From SZUA-442 sp963753185 (GTDB lineage: Bacteria > Actinomycetota > Acidimicrobiia > Spongiisociales > UBA5794): a DNA stretch of 64,000 nucleotides. The stretch spans positions 2,046,001 to 2,110,000 of the forward strand of contig CAVWBO010000007.1 of the NCBI GenBank assembly GCA_963753185.1. Direction: 5' to 3'. Both the position numbers and the translations under genes were made by a program. Shown one piece after another: positions 25,628 to 34,077 of this stretch; positions within the stretch are counted from its first letter, which is position 1; each line of letters starts with the position of its first letter. Below the pieces are notes generated by a model that saw only the letters and a list, made by a program, of their open reading frames with translations, had not been told where the DNA came from and did not search any database.

Positions 25628-26498
25628 GCGGGTGGCTTCTTTCGTAGGTCTCGGTGAGGTGTTTACGGGTCACTGCAGTGTAGAGCTGAGTTGTGGCGAG
25701 CTCGGTGTGTCCGAGGAGTTCTTGGACGGACCGCAGATCGGCTCCGTTCTCGAGCATGTGCGTCGCGTAGGAGTGGCGGAGGGCATGAGGGAACGTACCC
25801 ACACGCGCCTGCACCACACGACGTACCACGCGTGGTCCCATTCTCGCTCCGCGCTCACCGACCCAGAGGGCATCGCCGGTCGTCGGACCGGTGAGGGACG
25901 GGCGTCCCGACGCGAGGTACCGATCGAGGGCGGCACCTGCCTGGCGAGGTATCGGGACGTCGCGCTCCTTGGATCCCTTCCCCTTGACCCTGACGAAGGC
26001 TCGATGATGCACGTCCGACACGGAGAGTCCAACGAGCTCGGACACTCGCAACCCGGTTCCGTACAGCATCTCGAGGATCGCGCGATCCCGCAGATCAACG
26101 GGGTCAGCGCCGGAGATCCCGTCGAGGAGGGTGCCGAGGGCACCCGCCGGAACCCCTTTCGGCAGGTTCGTCGGCACCTTCGGCCCAGGTACCGTGGCCG
26201 CCGGATTGGCCTCGATCAGTCCGTGTCGCGCCGCATCCTCCAGAAACGCCCTCAGCGACGACATCCTGCGCGCGACCGTCCTCGGGGCATACCCCCGAGT
26301 CGTCAGGTTCGCGATGTAGCTGCGAACCGTGCGTCGGTCGACGTCGGCAACGTCATCGATCCCGCCGCGTGATGCGAAGGCCGTGAATCCCTCGAGGTCG
26401 CGTCGATATGCCGCGATCGTGTGGGGTGAGAGGCCGCGCTCGACTCGGCATCGATCGACGTATTCGGCGACTGCGACGCCGAGGGGAAGGTCAGGCAT
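25620..26498 (-). CDS. xerC: Tyrosine recombinase XerC/XerD
   Basis: A 292-residue tyrosine recombinase: N-terminal SAM-like core-binding domain (LSPHTIAAYRRDLEGF) and a catalytic domain with Arg in GTGLRVSELVGL, Lys in GKGSKERDVP, HALRHSYATHML, LLGHTELATTQLY with its His and nucleophilic Tyr. It resolves chromosome dimers at dif. Its position among dprA, whiG and rpsB is the conserved housekeeping one, so it is not a phage integrase. Confidence 0.9.
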   Translation of the reverse strand: MPDLPLGVAVAEYVDRCRVERGLSPHTIAAYRRDLEGFTAFASRGGIDDVADVDRRTVRSYIANLTTRGYAPRTVARRMSSLRAFLEDAARHGLIEANPAATVPGPKVPTNLPKGVPAGALGTLLDGISGADPVDLRDRAILEMLYGTGLRVSELVGLSVSDVHHRAFVRVKGKGSKERDVPIPRQAGAALDRYLASGRPSLTGPTTGDALWVGERGARMGPRVVRRVVQARVGTFPHALRHSYATHMLENGADLRSVQELLGHTELATTQLYTAVTRKHLTETYERSHPRA

Positions 26499-26555
26499 CG
26501 TCCAATGGTGGTCCTTCCCCTTCGTCGAGTCAACGACGCACCCGGACAGGGCACC

Positions 26556-27410
26556 TCACACGAGGGCAAACGGGACGATCAGATCGAGGACGGTCCCGAG
26601 GTCGTCCGACCCGAAGACGGGGAACGCGCCGTCACGGATCAGCGTGTTCGTGCCCACGGAGGCAGGTCGGTCGACATCTCCTGGCGTCGCGAAGACGGCG
26701 ATGCCGTAGTCGAGCGCTATCCGAGCCGTGATGAGTGCTCCACCCGTGGCGCCCGCCTCGACGACGAGGACGGCGTCTGCCAGCCCGGCGATGATGCGAT
26801 TGCGCGTCGGGAAGCGCCAACCGTCGGGTCGCGTCCCCGGCGGGAACTCCGACACCACGGCACCCCCCTTCTCGAGGATCTCGTCGTGGAGGCCCGCATG
26901 GCGTCGGGGATACACGACGTCGATGCCGGAACCGAGCACGGCGGCGCTGACACCACCTGCCGTGACGGCGCCTCGATGGGCCGCGCCATCGATGCCCTTC
27001 GCGAGTCCACTGACCACGATCCACCCACGATCGGCGGCAACCCGACCGTATTCTTCGGCGAGCTCGACACCGTACGGCGTACACGTCCTCGTCCCCACGA
27101 TGGCGAGCCTTGGCGAGTCGGGGATCGACCCGCGGATGAACAGCCACCTCGGCCCGTCCTCGTGGCGACGAAGGTGACGCGGGAAGTCGGGATCCGCCGC
27201 GGACAGCCATCGTATGCCCAGCTGCTCGAGGACCTCCCTGCGGACATCGGCCGGAACGGCCATCTCGCTGACCGCGGTCGCCCCGAGGCGCGTCCTGCCC
27301 TCCACGACTGCCGCGAGCGCTGCCTTCGAGCTCGCGTGCTCGGCGAAGAGCAGATCCACCGAACGAGGTGCGAGTGCCGCGTGGGCGATCCGGAGCAGTT
27401 CGTCGCTCAC
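26556..27410 (-). CDS. dprA: DNA-processing protein DprA (Smf)
   Basis: About 284 residues: the Rossmann-like domain that loads RecA on incoming single-stranded DNA. Motifs are LAIVGTRTCTPYGVELAE, VSGLAKGIDGAAHRGA, LGSGIDVVYPRRH and FPTRNRIIAGLADAVLVVEA. No winged-helix domain follows, so it is a short form. The GTG at 27410 overlaps the comM stop by 4 bases; the long upstream in-frame extension is antisense-like sequence inside comM. Confidence 0.93.
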   Translation of the reverse strand: MSDELLRIAHAALAPRSVDLLFAEHASSKAALAAVVEGRTRLGATAVSEMAVPADVRREVLEQLGIRWLSAADPDFPRHLRRHEDGPRWLFIRGSIPDSPRLAIVGTRTCTPYGVELAEEYGRVAADRGWIVVSGLAKGIDGAAHRGAVTAGGVSAAVLGSGIDVVYPRRHAGLHDEILEKGGAVVSEFPPGTRPDGWRFPTRNRIIAGLADAVLVVEAGATGGALITARIALDYGIAVFATPGDVDRPASVGTNTLIRDGAFPVFGSDDLGTVLDLIVPFALV

Positions 27411-28876
27411 GGCCACTGGCCCCTGAGTACGACCGCCTCGTCGACGTGTTCCGCATCGACGACATCCGACGACGCAAGGTCTGCGATGGTCCGAGCCACC
27501 CTGCGTACGCGGTCCCATCCCCGGCCTGTGATGTCGTCGGATTCGGCGAGCTTGACGAGGCTCGCGCGCGCCGAACCGGAGGTTGCCATCGCATCGAGCT
27601 GCGAGCCTTCGAGATCGCGATTGAGCGAACCACGACGGTGTTGATGCGCGAGCGCCGTCTCGACGCGTGCTCGCACCGTTGCCGACGACTCGCCGAAGGG
27701 GCCGGTCAGCGCTGCGGCCCGCAACCTCGGAACGCGGACACGAAGGTCGAACCGATCGACCAGGGGTCCCGACAGCCGTCTCCGGTACCGCTCGAGCTGG
27801 GACTCGCCGCACGTGCACGGAGTGATCCGGTCACCCTCGTAGCCACACGGACAGGGATTCATCGCTGCGACGAGCTGGAACCTCGCGGGGAACGTGACCG
27901 CTCCAGCGGATCTGGCGATCGTGACGACGCCGTCCTCGATCGGTTGGCGAAGGGCATCGAGCGACGACGGTGCAAACTCGCCGAGCTCATCGAGGAAGAG
28001 GACACCACGATGTGCCTTCGCAACCTCGCCGGGACGGGGGTTCCCGATCCCGCCGCCGACGAGCGCGGCCAGGGAGGACGAGTGGTGCGGGGACCGAAAT
28101 GGCGGGATCGTAGGTTCCGAGCGATCGAGGCCTGCCACCGCCCAGATGAGTGCGACCTCCCGTTCCTGGGCCTCCGACAGGCGAGGAAGCAGGGACGGCA
28201 TCCTCCGTGCGATCATCGTCTTCCCTGCGCCGGGCGAGCCGCTGAGGAGCAGGTGGTGGCCACCGGCAGCGGCGACCTCGAGGGCGCGACGAGCGAGCGG
28301 TTGGCCACGAACCGATGCAAGGTCACCACCCTCGGGCACAGGCGATCCATGTGGTCCGTCGATGGGTCTCGCCTCCATACGGCCACGTGCGAGCGCGACA
28401 GCCTCACGCAGGTCTGCAACGCCTGCGACGACCCCACGGTCGTCCACTCGCATCAATGTGGCATCGGAGACGAGGCACCGCCTCCCGTCGCGAATGGCCA
28501 CATCCAGTGCCCCGAGGGCGGCGCGAACGGGCCTGACCGTTCCCTCGAGGGACAGTTCCCCCACCGCGACGAAGCCGTCGAAGTCCAACGGTGTGTCGAA
28601 GGCAGCCGCGAGGATCGAAAGGGCGATGGGGAGGTCATAGGTGACACCGACCTTCGGGATGTCCGCAGGAGAGAGGTTGACGACGACGCGACCACTGGGG
28701 AACCGGAAGCCCTGGTGGCGAATGGCCGAGCGAACACGCTCGCGTGCCTCCCTGACAGCTGTGTCCGGTAGGCCCACGATGAGGAAGGCATGCTTGCCGC
28801 CCGTGACCGTCGTCTCGATGTGGACAGGGCGCGGCTCGGCGCCGACCATTGCGCACGAAGTGACTGACGAGTACAT
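27407..28876 (-). CDS. comM: YifB/ComM family magnesium-chelatase-like AAA+ ATPase
   Basis: A 489-residue protein: Lon-protease-like N-terminal domain (about 1-170), AAA+ module with Walker A SGSPGAGKTMIARRM near 218 and Walker B GVLFLDELGEF, MNPCPCGY with CTC cysteines, and a C-terminal chelatase domain. ComM-type helicases promote branch migration during recombination of incoming DNA. Its pairing with dprA supports a role in DNA uptake and recombination. Confidence 0.92.
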   Translation of the reverse strand: MYSSVTSCAMVGAEPRPVHIETTVTGGKHAFLIVGLPDTAVREARERVRSAIRHQGFRFPSGRVVVNLSPADIPKVGVTYDLPIALSILAAAFDTPLDFDGFVAVGELSLEGTVRPVRAALGALDVAIRDGRRCLVSDATLMRVDDRGVVAGVADLREAVALARGRMEARPIDGPHGSPVPEGGDLASVRGQPLARRALEVAAAGGHHLLLSGSPGAGKTMIARRMPSLLPRLSEAQEREVALIWAVAGLDRSEPTIPPFRSPHHSSSLAALVGGGIGNPRPGEVAKAHRGVLFLDELGEFAPSSLDALRQPIEDGVVTIARSAGAVTFPARFQLVAAMNPCPCGYEGDRITPCTCGESQLERYRRRLSGPLVDRFDLRVRVPRLRAAALTGPFGESSATVRARVETALAHQHRRGSLNRDLEGSQLDAMATSGSARASLVKLAESDDITGRGWDRVRRVARTIADLASSDVVDAEHVDEAVVLRGQWP

Positions 28877-28961
28877 GGTGCGACCGTATGCCGTCGGTGT
28901 GACAGGATCGCGATCCGCATGGCACGGGCCGATCGAGGGTCCCGCGCGATAGCCTCAGGTC

Positions 28962-29504
28962 ATGGCAGCGGTCTTCGTGCTCGGCGTCGTCCTCGCCCTC
29001 GGCGTGGCTGCGCTCATCGTGCATGCGGTGCTGACGTGGGCCGACCGTCGTGGATGGGTGTACTACCGGAATCCGCAACGGCCCCCTCCCCGCTCCCTCG
29101 GCATCCTCGAGGAGATCTACCAGCCGTCGGTTCACCACTTCATCGAGGAAACGGTCTCGAAGCAGACGGAAGCGGACTCGGCGGACTCGGGAGCGCCCCT
29201 GGATCCTTCCCGTGGGGATCCTCTTGTTGGGGAACCTGGAGATCCTCTGTGGGGATCCTCTTGTTGGGGAACCTTCTCGAGGAGATCCTCTTGTTGGGGA
29301 ACCTTCCGGGAGATCCTCTTGTTGGGGAACCTTCTCGAGGAGATCCCTCTCGTGGGGATCCTTTGCCGTGACTCAGCGTCCCCGGAACCGGGGAGGACGC
29401 CTTTCGACGAACGCCGCCGCACCCTCGGCGAGGTCTTCGGATCCCAAGAGGATGCCCTGCGCGTGGGCTTCGAACGCCAGCGCCTGTTCGAACGTCATCG
29501 ATGA
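28962..29504 (+). CDS. Small single-pass membrane protein, 3' part reads into tandem repeat
   Basis: Residues 1-80 look real: a membrane helix (VFVLGVVLALGVAALIVHAVL) followed by a short cytoplasmic stretch with YYRNPQRPPPRSLGILEEIYQPSVHHF. After about residue 85 the frame passes through the tandem repeat at 29217-29360 and then runs antisense to the enoyl-CoA hydratase end, so the last 95 residues are probably not a domain. An original stop may have been lost through repeat growth or a base error. The function is not recognised. Confidence 0.5.
   Translation: MAAVFVLGVVLALGVAALIVHAVLTWADRRGWVYYRNPQRPPPRSLGILEEIYQPSVHHFIEETVSKQTEADSADSGAPLDPSRGDPLVGEPGDPLWGSSCWGTFSRRSSCWGTFREILLLGNLLEEIPLVGILCRDSASPEPGRTPFDERRRTLGEVFGSQEDALRVGFERQRLFERHR
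29217..29360. repeat. Tandem array of 28-30 bp hairpin-forming units
   Basis: A 21-base core, GATCCTCTTGTTGGGGAACCT, occurs at 29217, 29254, 29284 and 29312, with degenerate copies at 29241 and 29341. In RNA each unit can fold TCCTC against GGGGA around TTGTT, extended by GG/CC in units 1 and 3. The array lies between the plus-strand membrane protein and the minus-strand enoyl-CoA hydratase stop, and may work as a multi-hairpin terminator or vary in copy number. Confidence 0.85.
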
Positions 29505-30152
29505 CGACCGATCGAGCGCCCTCTTGATCATCGCCTGCGCGAGGGGCGCACCAGCTTCCAGCTCGCCAGCGAGCTCCTCGACGCGCGAACCCAGCGCATC
29601 CTGATCGACCACCTCGCCGACCAATCCGATCGAGAGCGCCTCCGTGGCATCGATGATCCTGCCCGTGAGGGCGAGCTCCCTGGCACGAGCGAGGCCGACG
29701 AGGCGCGGAAGCAGCCAGGTTCCGCCGAAGTCGAGTGTCAAGCCTCGCTTGACGAACACCTCGGCGAACCTCGCCCGATGCGATGCGACCACGATATCGC
29801 AACCGATCGCGAGGTTCATTCCCGCACCAACGGCGACACCGTCCACCGCGGCGACGGTGGGCTTGGATGTGCGGTGCAGCGCGATCGCGGCCCTGTTCAC
29901 CGTCGAAGCCATGCGCGCCACGTTGTCCGCTGCGCTCGGGACAGCGGCGCGACTGGTCATGTCGGCACCCGCGCAGAACTCCCCGTCGGCTCCCGTGAGG
30001 ACCAGGACGCGTGCGTCGGACGCTTCGAAGGCCTCGAACGCATCGGCGAGTTCGCTCCAACCCTCGGGAGGAACGGCGTTCATGCGCCCCGGGCTCGACA
30101 TCGTGATCGTCCGGACGTTTCCCGTGTCGGTGATCGTGAGGAAGCTCGCCAC
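29373..30152 (-). CDS. Enoyl-CoA hydratase/isomerase family protein
   Basis: A 259-residue crotonase-fold protein: SSPGRMNAV, the oxyanion segments DGEFCAGADM and DGVAVGAGMNLAIGCDIVVAS, GLTLDFGGTWLLPRLVG, and the C-terminal AAFVERRPPRFRGR. The catalytic position in LTLDFGGT has Asp, where true hydratases use Glu, so it may be an isomerase or act on other acyl-CoAs. The GTG at 30152 is chosen because the family similarity begins there. Confidence 0.88.
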   Translation of the reverse strand: MASFLTITDTGNVRTITMSSPGRMNAVPPEGWSELADAFEAFEASDARVLVLTGADGEFCAGADMTSRAAVPSAADNVARMASTVNRAAIALHRTSKPTVAAVDGVAVGAGMNLAIGCDIVVASHRARFAEVFVKRGLTLDFGGTWLLPRLVGLARARELALTGRIIDATEALSIGLVGEVVDQDALGSRVEELAGELEAGAPLAQAMIKRALDRSSSMTFEQALAFEAHAQGILLGSEDLAEGAAAFVERRPPRFRGR

Positions 30153-30226
30153 GGGGCGATCGTACCGTGTGCCCCATGCGATCGGGTGCTTCCGCTGTCC
30201 ACGGTCGCCCGGTAGCCTCCGTCGCC

Positions 30227-30520
30227 ATGACAACCCATCCTGAACACGTGACGACCGATCACCTGGCGATCGACCACCTGGACGACATGCTGGCATGTGA
30301 CGACTCGGCGGCGCCGTGCGCTGAGACCGTGGCACCCATCCAGCCGTATCAGGCGCGCAAGACGTATTCGTGTCCGGGTTGCCTCACCGAGATCGCTGTG
30401 GGCACCGGCCATCTCGTGGTCGTGCCCCACGACGCGCCGGACCTTCGCCGCCATTGGCACAGGGGTTGCTGGCACAAGGAGCGTCGTCGACGCGGCGGCG
30501 CCTCAGTACACCCCTCGTAG
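30227..30520 (+). CDS. Conserved small actinobacterial zinc-ribbon-like protein
   Basis: A 97-residue protein. The core ARKTYSCPGCLTEI ... GTGHLVVVPHD ... LRRHWHRGCW has one CxxC pair plus a His/Cys cluster (HWHRGCW) that could complete a metal site. The pattern recurs, in my recollection, in many actinobacteria as an uncharacterised protein. The N-terminus is acidic and His-rich. It starts at the ATG at 30227, and its 3' end overlaps yraN tail to tail by 18 bases. Confidence 0.75.
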   Translation: MTTHPEHVTTDHLAIDHLDDMLACDDSAAPCAETVAPIQPYQARKTYSCPGCLTEIAVGTGHLVVVPHDAPDLRRHWHRGCWHKERRRRGGASVHPS

Positions 30521-30835
30521 CCAACGAACCACGACACGGTCGGCGCGCCGTGAGACCCCGACGAGATCCATCCTGGCGATCGGTCGGCCGGATCCACCGA
30601 CGGCACGCGCGAACCGGTGGAGCTTGGCGTCATCGACGAATTCCAATGGGTCGGCACTGCCCCTCGAGTACTTCACTTCGACCGCGACGAGCGTCCTGCC
30701 CTCTGCGACGATCAGATCGATCTCGTCCGGCCACACGCGGATGTTGCGTGACACGATGACGCATCCTCGATCCCGGAGGTACCACGAGGCGATGTCCTCC
30801 CCTCGATGACCCGCAACGGTGTGCTCCAGCGGCAT
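30503..30835 (-). CDS. yraN: YraN/UPF0102 family nuclease-fold protein
   Basis: About 110 residues with the PD-(D/E)xK-like UPF0102 pattern: GHRGEDIASWYLRDRGCVIVSRN, DEIDLIVAEGRTLVAVEVK. The E-x-K and the Asp of DEIDLI form the presumed active site. The function is uncertain, though it often lies with rnhB and comM. Here it follows lepB with no rnhB between. The ATG starting MPLEHTVAGHRGED is preferred over upstream in-frame GTG/ATG codons because family similarity begins there. Confidence 0.9.
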   Translation of the reverse strand: MPLEHTVAGHRGEDIASWYLRDRGCVIVSRNIRVWPDEIDLIVAEGRTLVAVEVKYSRGSADPLEFVDDAKLHRFARAVGGSGRPIARMDLVGVSRRADRVVVRWLRGVY

Positions 30836-30938
30836 CTCACGACCGTATCCGGTGCATGTGACATGCGCTGGCGGCCTCCTGCACCCGGTCGATCCTCGAG
30901 CGCGCCGATAGCGTGCCCACCGGTTCATCGGATGACGA

Positions 30939-31601
30939 TCAGAGCCCACTCCAACGAGCCGGTGGCCAGATGATCACGAATGCCTTGCCGACGACGTCTT
31001 CCATCGGGATCGGACCGAAGAACCGCGAGTCCTGGCTCGCCGCGCGGTTGTCGCCCATGACGAACAGGGAGTCCTCGGGAACGATCACAGGCCCAAATGG
31101 CGGCACGACATACTCCGCGTCCTTGACGTACGGCTCGACGAGGCGCACGCCATTGACCCACACGGATCCGTCACGTGCCTCGACCGCGTCACCGGGGAGT
31201 CCGATGACCCGCTTGATGAACTCCGAGCGTGGGGTGCGGATACCGATCGACTCGAAGACGTTGCGGGTAGCGCTCGCGATGATCGATTCGGGGTCCTCCT
31301 CGAAGCCACCCCGCGGGTCGTCGAACACGATCACATCACCGCGGCCGATGTCCCCGATGCGGTAGCTCAGCTTGCTGACGAGGACACGATCGTTGATGAG
31401 CAGCGTGTCCTCCATCGACGACGATGGGATGTAGAACGCCTGGAAGAGGAACGTCTTGATGATGATCGCAACGCCGAGGGCGACCACGATCAGGATGGGG
31501 AATTCGACCCAGAACGGGATGTGACGTTTCGTCTCGGAGCCGTCGGTCGATGCATCGACCCCGTCCGGCTCGCGTGCGATGTCGGGCTCGAGCTCTGTCA
31601 C
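30939..31601 (-). CDS. lepB: Signal peptidase I
   Basis: A 220-residue SPase I: an acidic cytoplasmic N-terminus, one membrane helix (about 28-52), the catalytic Ser in IPSSSMEDTL near residue 61, the Lys general base in SEFIKRVIGLPGD near 130, and box E GDNRAASQDSRFFGPI. It removes signal peptides on the outer face of the membrane. It lies in the rplS-lepB-yraN-comM order with a glycosylase gene inserted. Confidence 0.96.
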   Translation of the reverse strand: MTELEPDIAREPDGVDASTDGSETKRHIPFWVEFPILIVVALGVAIIIKTFLFQAFYIPSSSMEDTLLINDRVLVSKLSYRIGDIGRGDVIVFDDPRGGFEEDPESIIASATRNVFESIGIRTPRSEFIKRVIGLPGDAVEARDGSVWVNGVRLVEPYVKDAEYVVPPFGPVIVPEDSLFVMGDNRAASQDSRFFGPIPMEDVVGKAFVIIWPPARWSGL

Positions 31602-31622
31602 GGGCCGAACGTTACCCGTGCC

Positions 31623-32315
31623 TCACGCGAACCCGGCGTTGGGAAGGGCCCGGTACGACGCGCCACCGAGGTAGTCGTGCCACAACATTCGGGCGGCTGT
31701 TGATCGGTGGGGCGACCACTCGGACGCCATCTCATCCACGACGCCCGAGGCGGGAACAGACTCGAGTCGGAGCACGTGTGTCATCGACAGGTGCAGCGCA
31801 CGATCCCCCGATGGCCATACATCGGGATCCCCGCAGGCGAAGATGAGGTAACACGCCGCCGTCCATGGCCCGACGCCGGTCAGCGAGACCAATGCGGCGA
31901 GGGCGTCCTCGCGGTCGGACCCGGGACCGGGGAGGCGAAAGCTTCCTCCTTCGATCCTCGATGCGGCGAGCCTGACGTAGCGACTCTTCTGGCGGGAGAA
32001 GCCGTCCTGCCTGAGCTCCTCGTCCGTCGAGGCGAGCACTGCCGCCGGCGTAACCCTTCCGACGCGATCGTGGAGCTTCGAGAATGCAGCGGAGGCGGAC
32101 GCGAGCGAGACCTGTTGTTCGAGGATCAGGCGGACAAGGGTCGCGAAGGTCGGTTGGCGCCTCCACAGTGGGGGGAACCCGTTATCAGCGAGCAGACGGT
32201 CGAACGGGGCCCCACGGGATGCCAGTTCAACGGCATGTTGCTCGAGTGACGCCTGGTCCGATACGAGGCGAGCGGTGTCGCTCGATCCGTGTCCGACGCC
32301 GACGCGACCTGCCAT
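31623..32315 (-). CDS. HhH-GPD DNA glycosylase, AlkA type (3-methyladenine)
   Basis: A 230-residue protein with the HhH-GPD domain: LVRLILEQQVSLASA, the hairpin LTGVGPWTAACYLIFACG, and the catalytic Asp in WPSGDRALHLS. It fits short AlkA-like glycosylases that remove alkylated purines without the N-terminal domain of E. coli AlkA. It is inserted between rplS and lepB, so it is likely transcribed with them. Confidence 0.85.
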   Translation of the reverse strand: MAGRVGVGHGSSDTARLVSDQASLEQHAVELASRGAPFDRLLADNGFPPLWRRQPTFATLVRLILEQQVSLASASAAFSKLHDRVGRVTPAAVLASTDEELRQDGFSRQKSRYVRLAASRIEGGSFRLPGPGSDREDALAALVSLTGVGPWTAACYLIFACGDPDVWPSGDRALHLSMTHVLRLESVPASGVVDEMASEWSPHRSTAARMLWHDYLGGASYRALPNAGFA

Positions 32316-32319
32316 GCGG

Positions 32320-32667
32320 CTAGTCGCGTTTTTCCTTGATGCGAGTGGCCTTGCCGACGCGATCGCGCAGGTAGTACAGCTTCGCGCGACGCACGTCTCC
32401 GCGCCGGACGACCTCGATCTCCTGGATGATCGGTGAGTGGACGGGGAAGATGCGCTCGACGCCGACGCCGAAGCTGAGCTTGCGGACGGTGAACGTGGCG
32501 CGGGCGCCGCCCCCTCCGCTCCTGCCGATCACGACTCCCTCGAAGACCTGGATTCGCTCGCGTCCGCCCTCGATGACGCGGACATGCACGCGCACTGCGT
32601 CACCCGGGGAGAACTCGGGGATGTCGTCGCGCATCTGCGCAGCTTCGATCTCTTCGATCGTGTTCAC
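32320..32667 (-). CDS. rplS: 50S ribosomal protein L19
   Basis: A 115-residue L19: FSPGDAVRVHVRVIEGGRERIQVFEGVVIGRSG, then FPVHSPIIQEIEVVRRG and AKLYYLRDRVGKATRIKEKR. The GTG at 32667 is preceded by GGAGG seven bases upstream. trmD is upstream on the same strand, 74 bases away. Confidence 0.97.
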   Translation of the reverse strand: MNTIEEIEAAQMRDDIPEFSPGDAVRVHVRVIEGGRERIQVFEGVVIGRSGGGGARATFTVRKLSFGVGVERIFPVHSPIIQEIEVVRRGDVRRAKLYYLRDRVGKATRIKEKRD

Positions 32668-32741
32668 GAGGTGCCTCCGGGTACAAGGGAGAGGTGGATG
32701 CGGGCGTGAGTGTATATGGTGGGTGCGCGTATGCGCAGCGA

Positions 32742-33422
32742 TCAATCGTCGTCCGGCATCGCGTCGATGAGGTCCGGACGGCGGTGTTCGGTTCTGCGCC
32801 GACGCTGCTCGGCTCGCCATTGTGCGATCCGCCCATGGTCCCCCGACAACAGGACCTCGGGCACGCGCCATCCCCGGAAGTCCGCCGGTCGTGTGTATTG
32901 GGGTTCCTCGAGCTCGCCGCTCCGGAAGCTCTCCGATGACAGGGAGAGAGGATTCCCGATCGTTCCCGGCAACAGTCTCACGACCCCTTCGATGACGGCG
33001 AGGGCCGCTGCCTCGCCGCCGAGGAGCACGAAGTCACCAAGCGAGACCTCCTCGTCGATGAAGTGCTCGACAACGCGCTCATCGATGCCCTCATACCTGC
33101 CGCACACGAGCGTGAGCTCATCGAGTCCGGCGAATCGGTCGAGCGTCGCCTGGGTGACGGGCGCTCCGGCAGGGGTGAGGAAGACCCTGTGACTGGCCGC
33201 AAGGGGCTCGAGTGTCTCGGCGAGCGGTTCGACCATCATCACCATCCCGGCCCCGCCGCCGTACGGTGCATCATCGACCTGGCGATGGACGCCACGTGCA
33301 TGGTCCCGAGGGTCGTGGAACTCGACGGTGAGGTCACCCACCTCGATCGCCTTCGCCACGAGTGACACCGACAACGGGGATGTGAAGTACTCGGCGAAGA
33401 GGGTGACGACGTTGATCTTCAC
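32742..33422 (-). CDS. trmD: tRNA (guanine-N1-)-methyltransferase (m1G37)
   Basis: A 226-residue SPOUT trefoil-knot methyltransferase: DDAPYGGGAGMVMMVEPL, LVCGRYEGIDERV, LGDFVLLGGEAAALAVIE and RLLPGTIGN. It methylates G37 of tRNAs to prevent +1 frameshifts. The GTG at 33422 follows GAGG. rimM, usually adjacent, is 10.7 kb away because an accessory block lies between. Confidence 0.96.
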   Translation of the reverse strand: MKINVVTLFAEYFTSPLSVSLVAKAIEVGDLTVEFHDPRDHARGVHRQVDDAPYGGGAGMVMMVEPLAETLEPLAASHRVFLTPAGAPVTQATLDRFAGLDELTLVCGRYEGIDERVVEHFIDEEVSLGDFVLLGGEAAALAVIEGVVRLLPGTIGNPLSLSSESFRSGELEEPQYTRPADFRGWRVPEVLLSGDHGRIAQWRAEQRRRRTEHRRPDLIDAMPDDD

Positions 33423-33429
33423 CGGTGCC

Positions 33430-34024
33430 TCAGGTCGAGGAGCGCAGCGCTGCGACCAGGGTGTCGGCGGTGGCCGAGGCGAGCTCCTCCACGGACGCCT
33501 TTGGATCCGCCGAATCCATGACCACTTTGCCACCTGTCATGATGATCCCCTCCATCATGCGGCCTACGAGCATCCGCGGCATCGGACGGAAGGTACCTGC
33601 TTGGACCCCGTCGCGGTAGATGGAGGCGAACTCGTCTGCGATCCCGCCGTGGGCGTCCGCGATCTCGCGCTGGGCACCTGGTGAGAGCAGGGGAACCTCC
33701 GTGTGGAGGATGAGGCCGAGATGGTCCGTCCCCACGAACTGCACCATCTTCCTCGCGAGCCGCGTGGAGCCGTTCGGCGGGCGGTAGGGCGGAGTCGACC
33801 GATTGGAGGATGTCGATGATCAGCGGGGGCAGGTCCCTGCGCACGAGCTCGATGAGGAGGTCCTCCTTGGATGCGAAGTGTTCGTAGAAGGTGGTCCTCC
33901 CCATCCCGACGGAGGCGGTGATGTCTGCGTGTGACATCGACGCATACCCGAACTCGGCGATCAGGTCGCGAGCGGCATCGAGCATCGCGTCACGTGTCGA
34001 GGTGGAGGCGGATCGCACGGCCAT
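33430..34024 (-). CDS. TetR family transcriptional regulator (one apparent frameshift)
   Basis: The N-terminal HTH is clear: AMLDAARDLIAEFGYASMSHADITASVGMGRTTFYEHFASK, in the frame from 34024. That frame becomes Arg-rich nonsense after about residue 80, while the next frame gives a sensible C-terminal ligand domain (LARKMVQFVGTDHLGLIL ... AALRSST) ending at 33430. Deleting one base from the GGG at 33779-33781 joins them into 197 residues, the usual TetR length. It lies just upstream of trmD and downstream of cofH; its operator and ligand are unknown. Confidence 0.8.
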
Positions 34025-34077
34025 GCCCGCAGGCTAACGCGCGTTGCCGGACTCGACCACGGGACGCTCTGGTGTGG

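Noticed and set aside
25620..26498. Phage or island integrase
   Set aside because: The gene is XerC/D-like in the conserved dprA-xerC-whiG-rpsB context; no attachment repeats or phage genes are nearby.
29217..29360. CRISPR array
   Set aside because: Repeats are directly adjacent with only 7-9 variable bases between cores, there are no unique spacers, and no cas genes are present.
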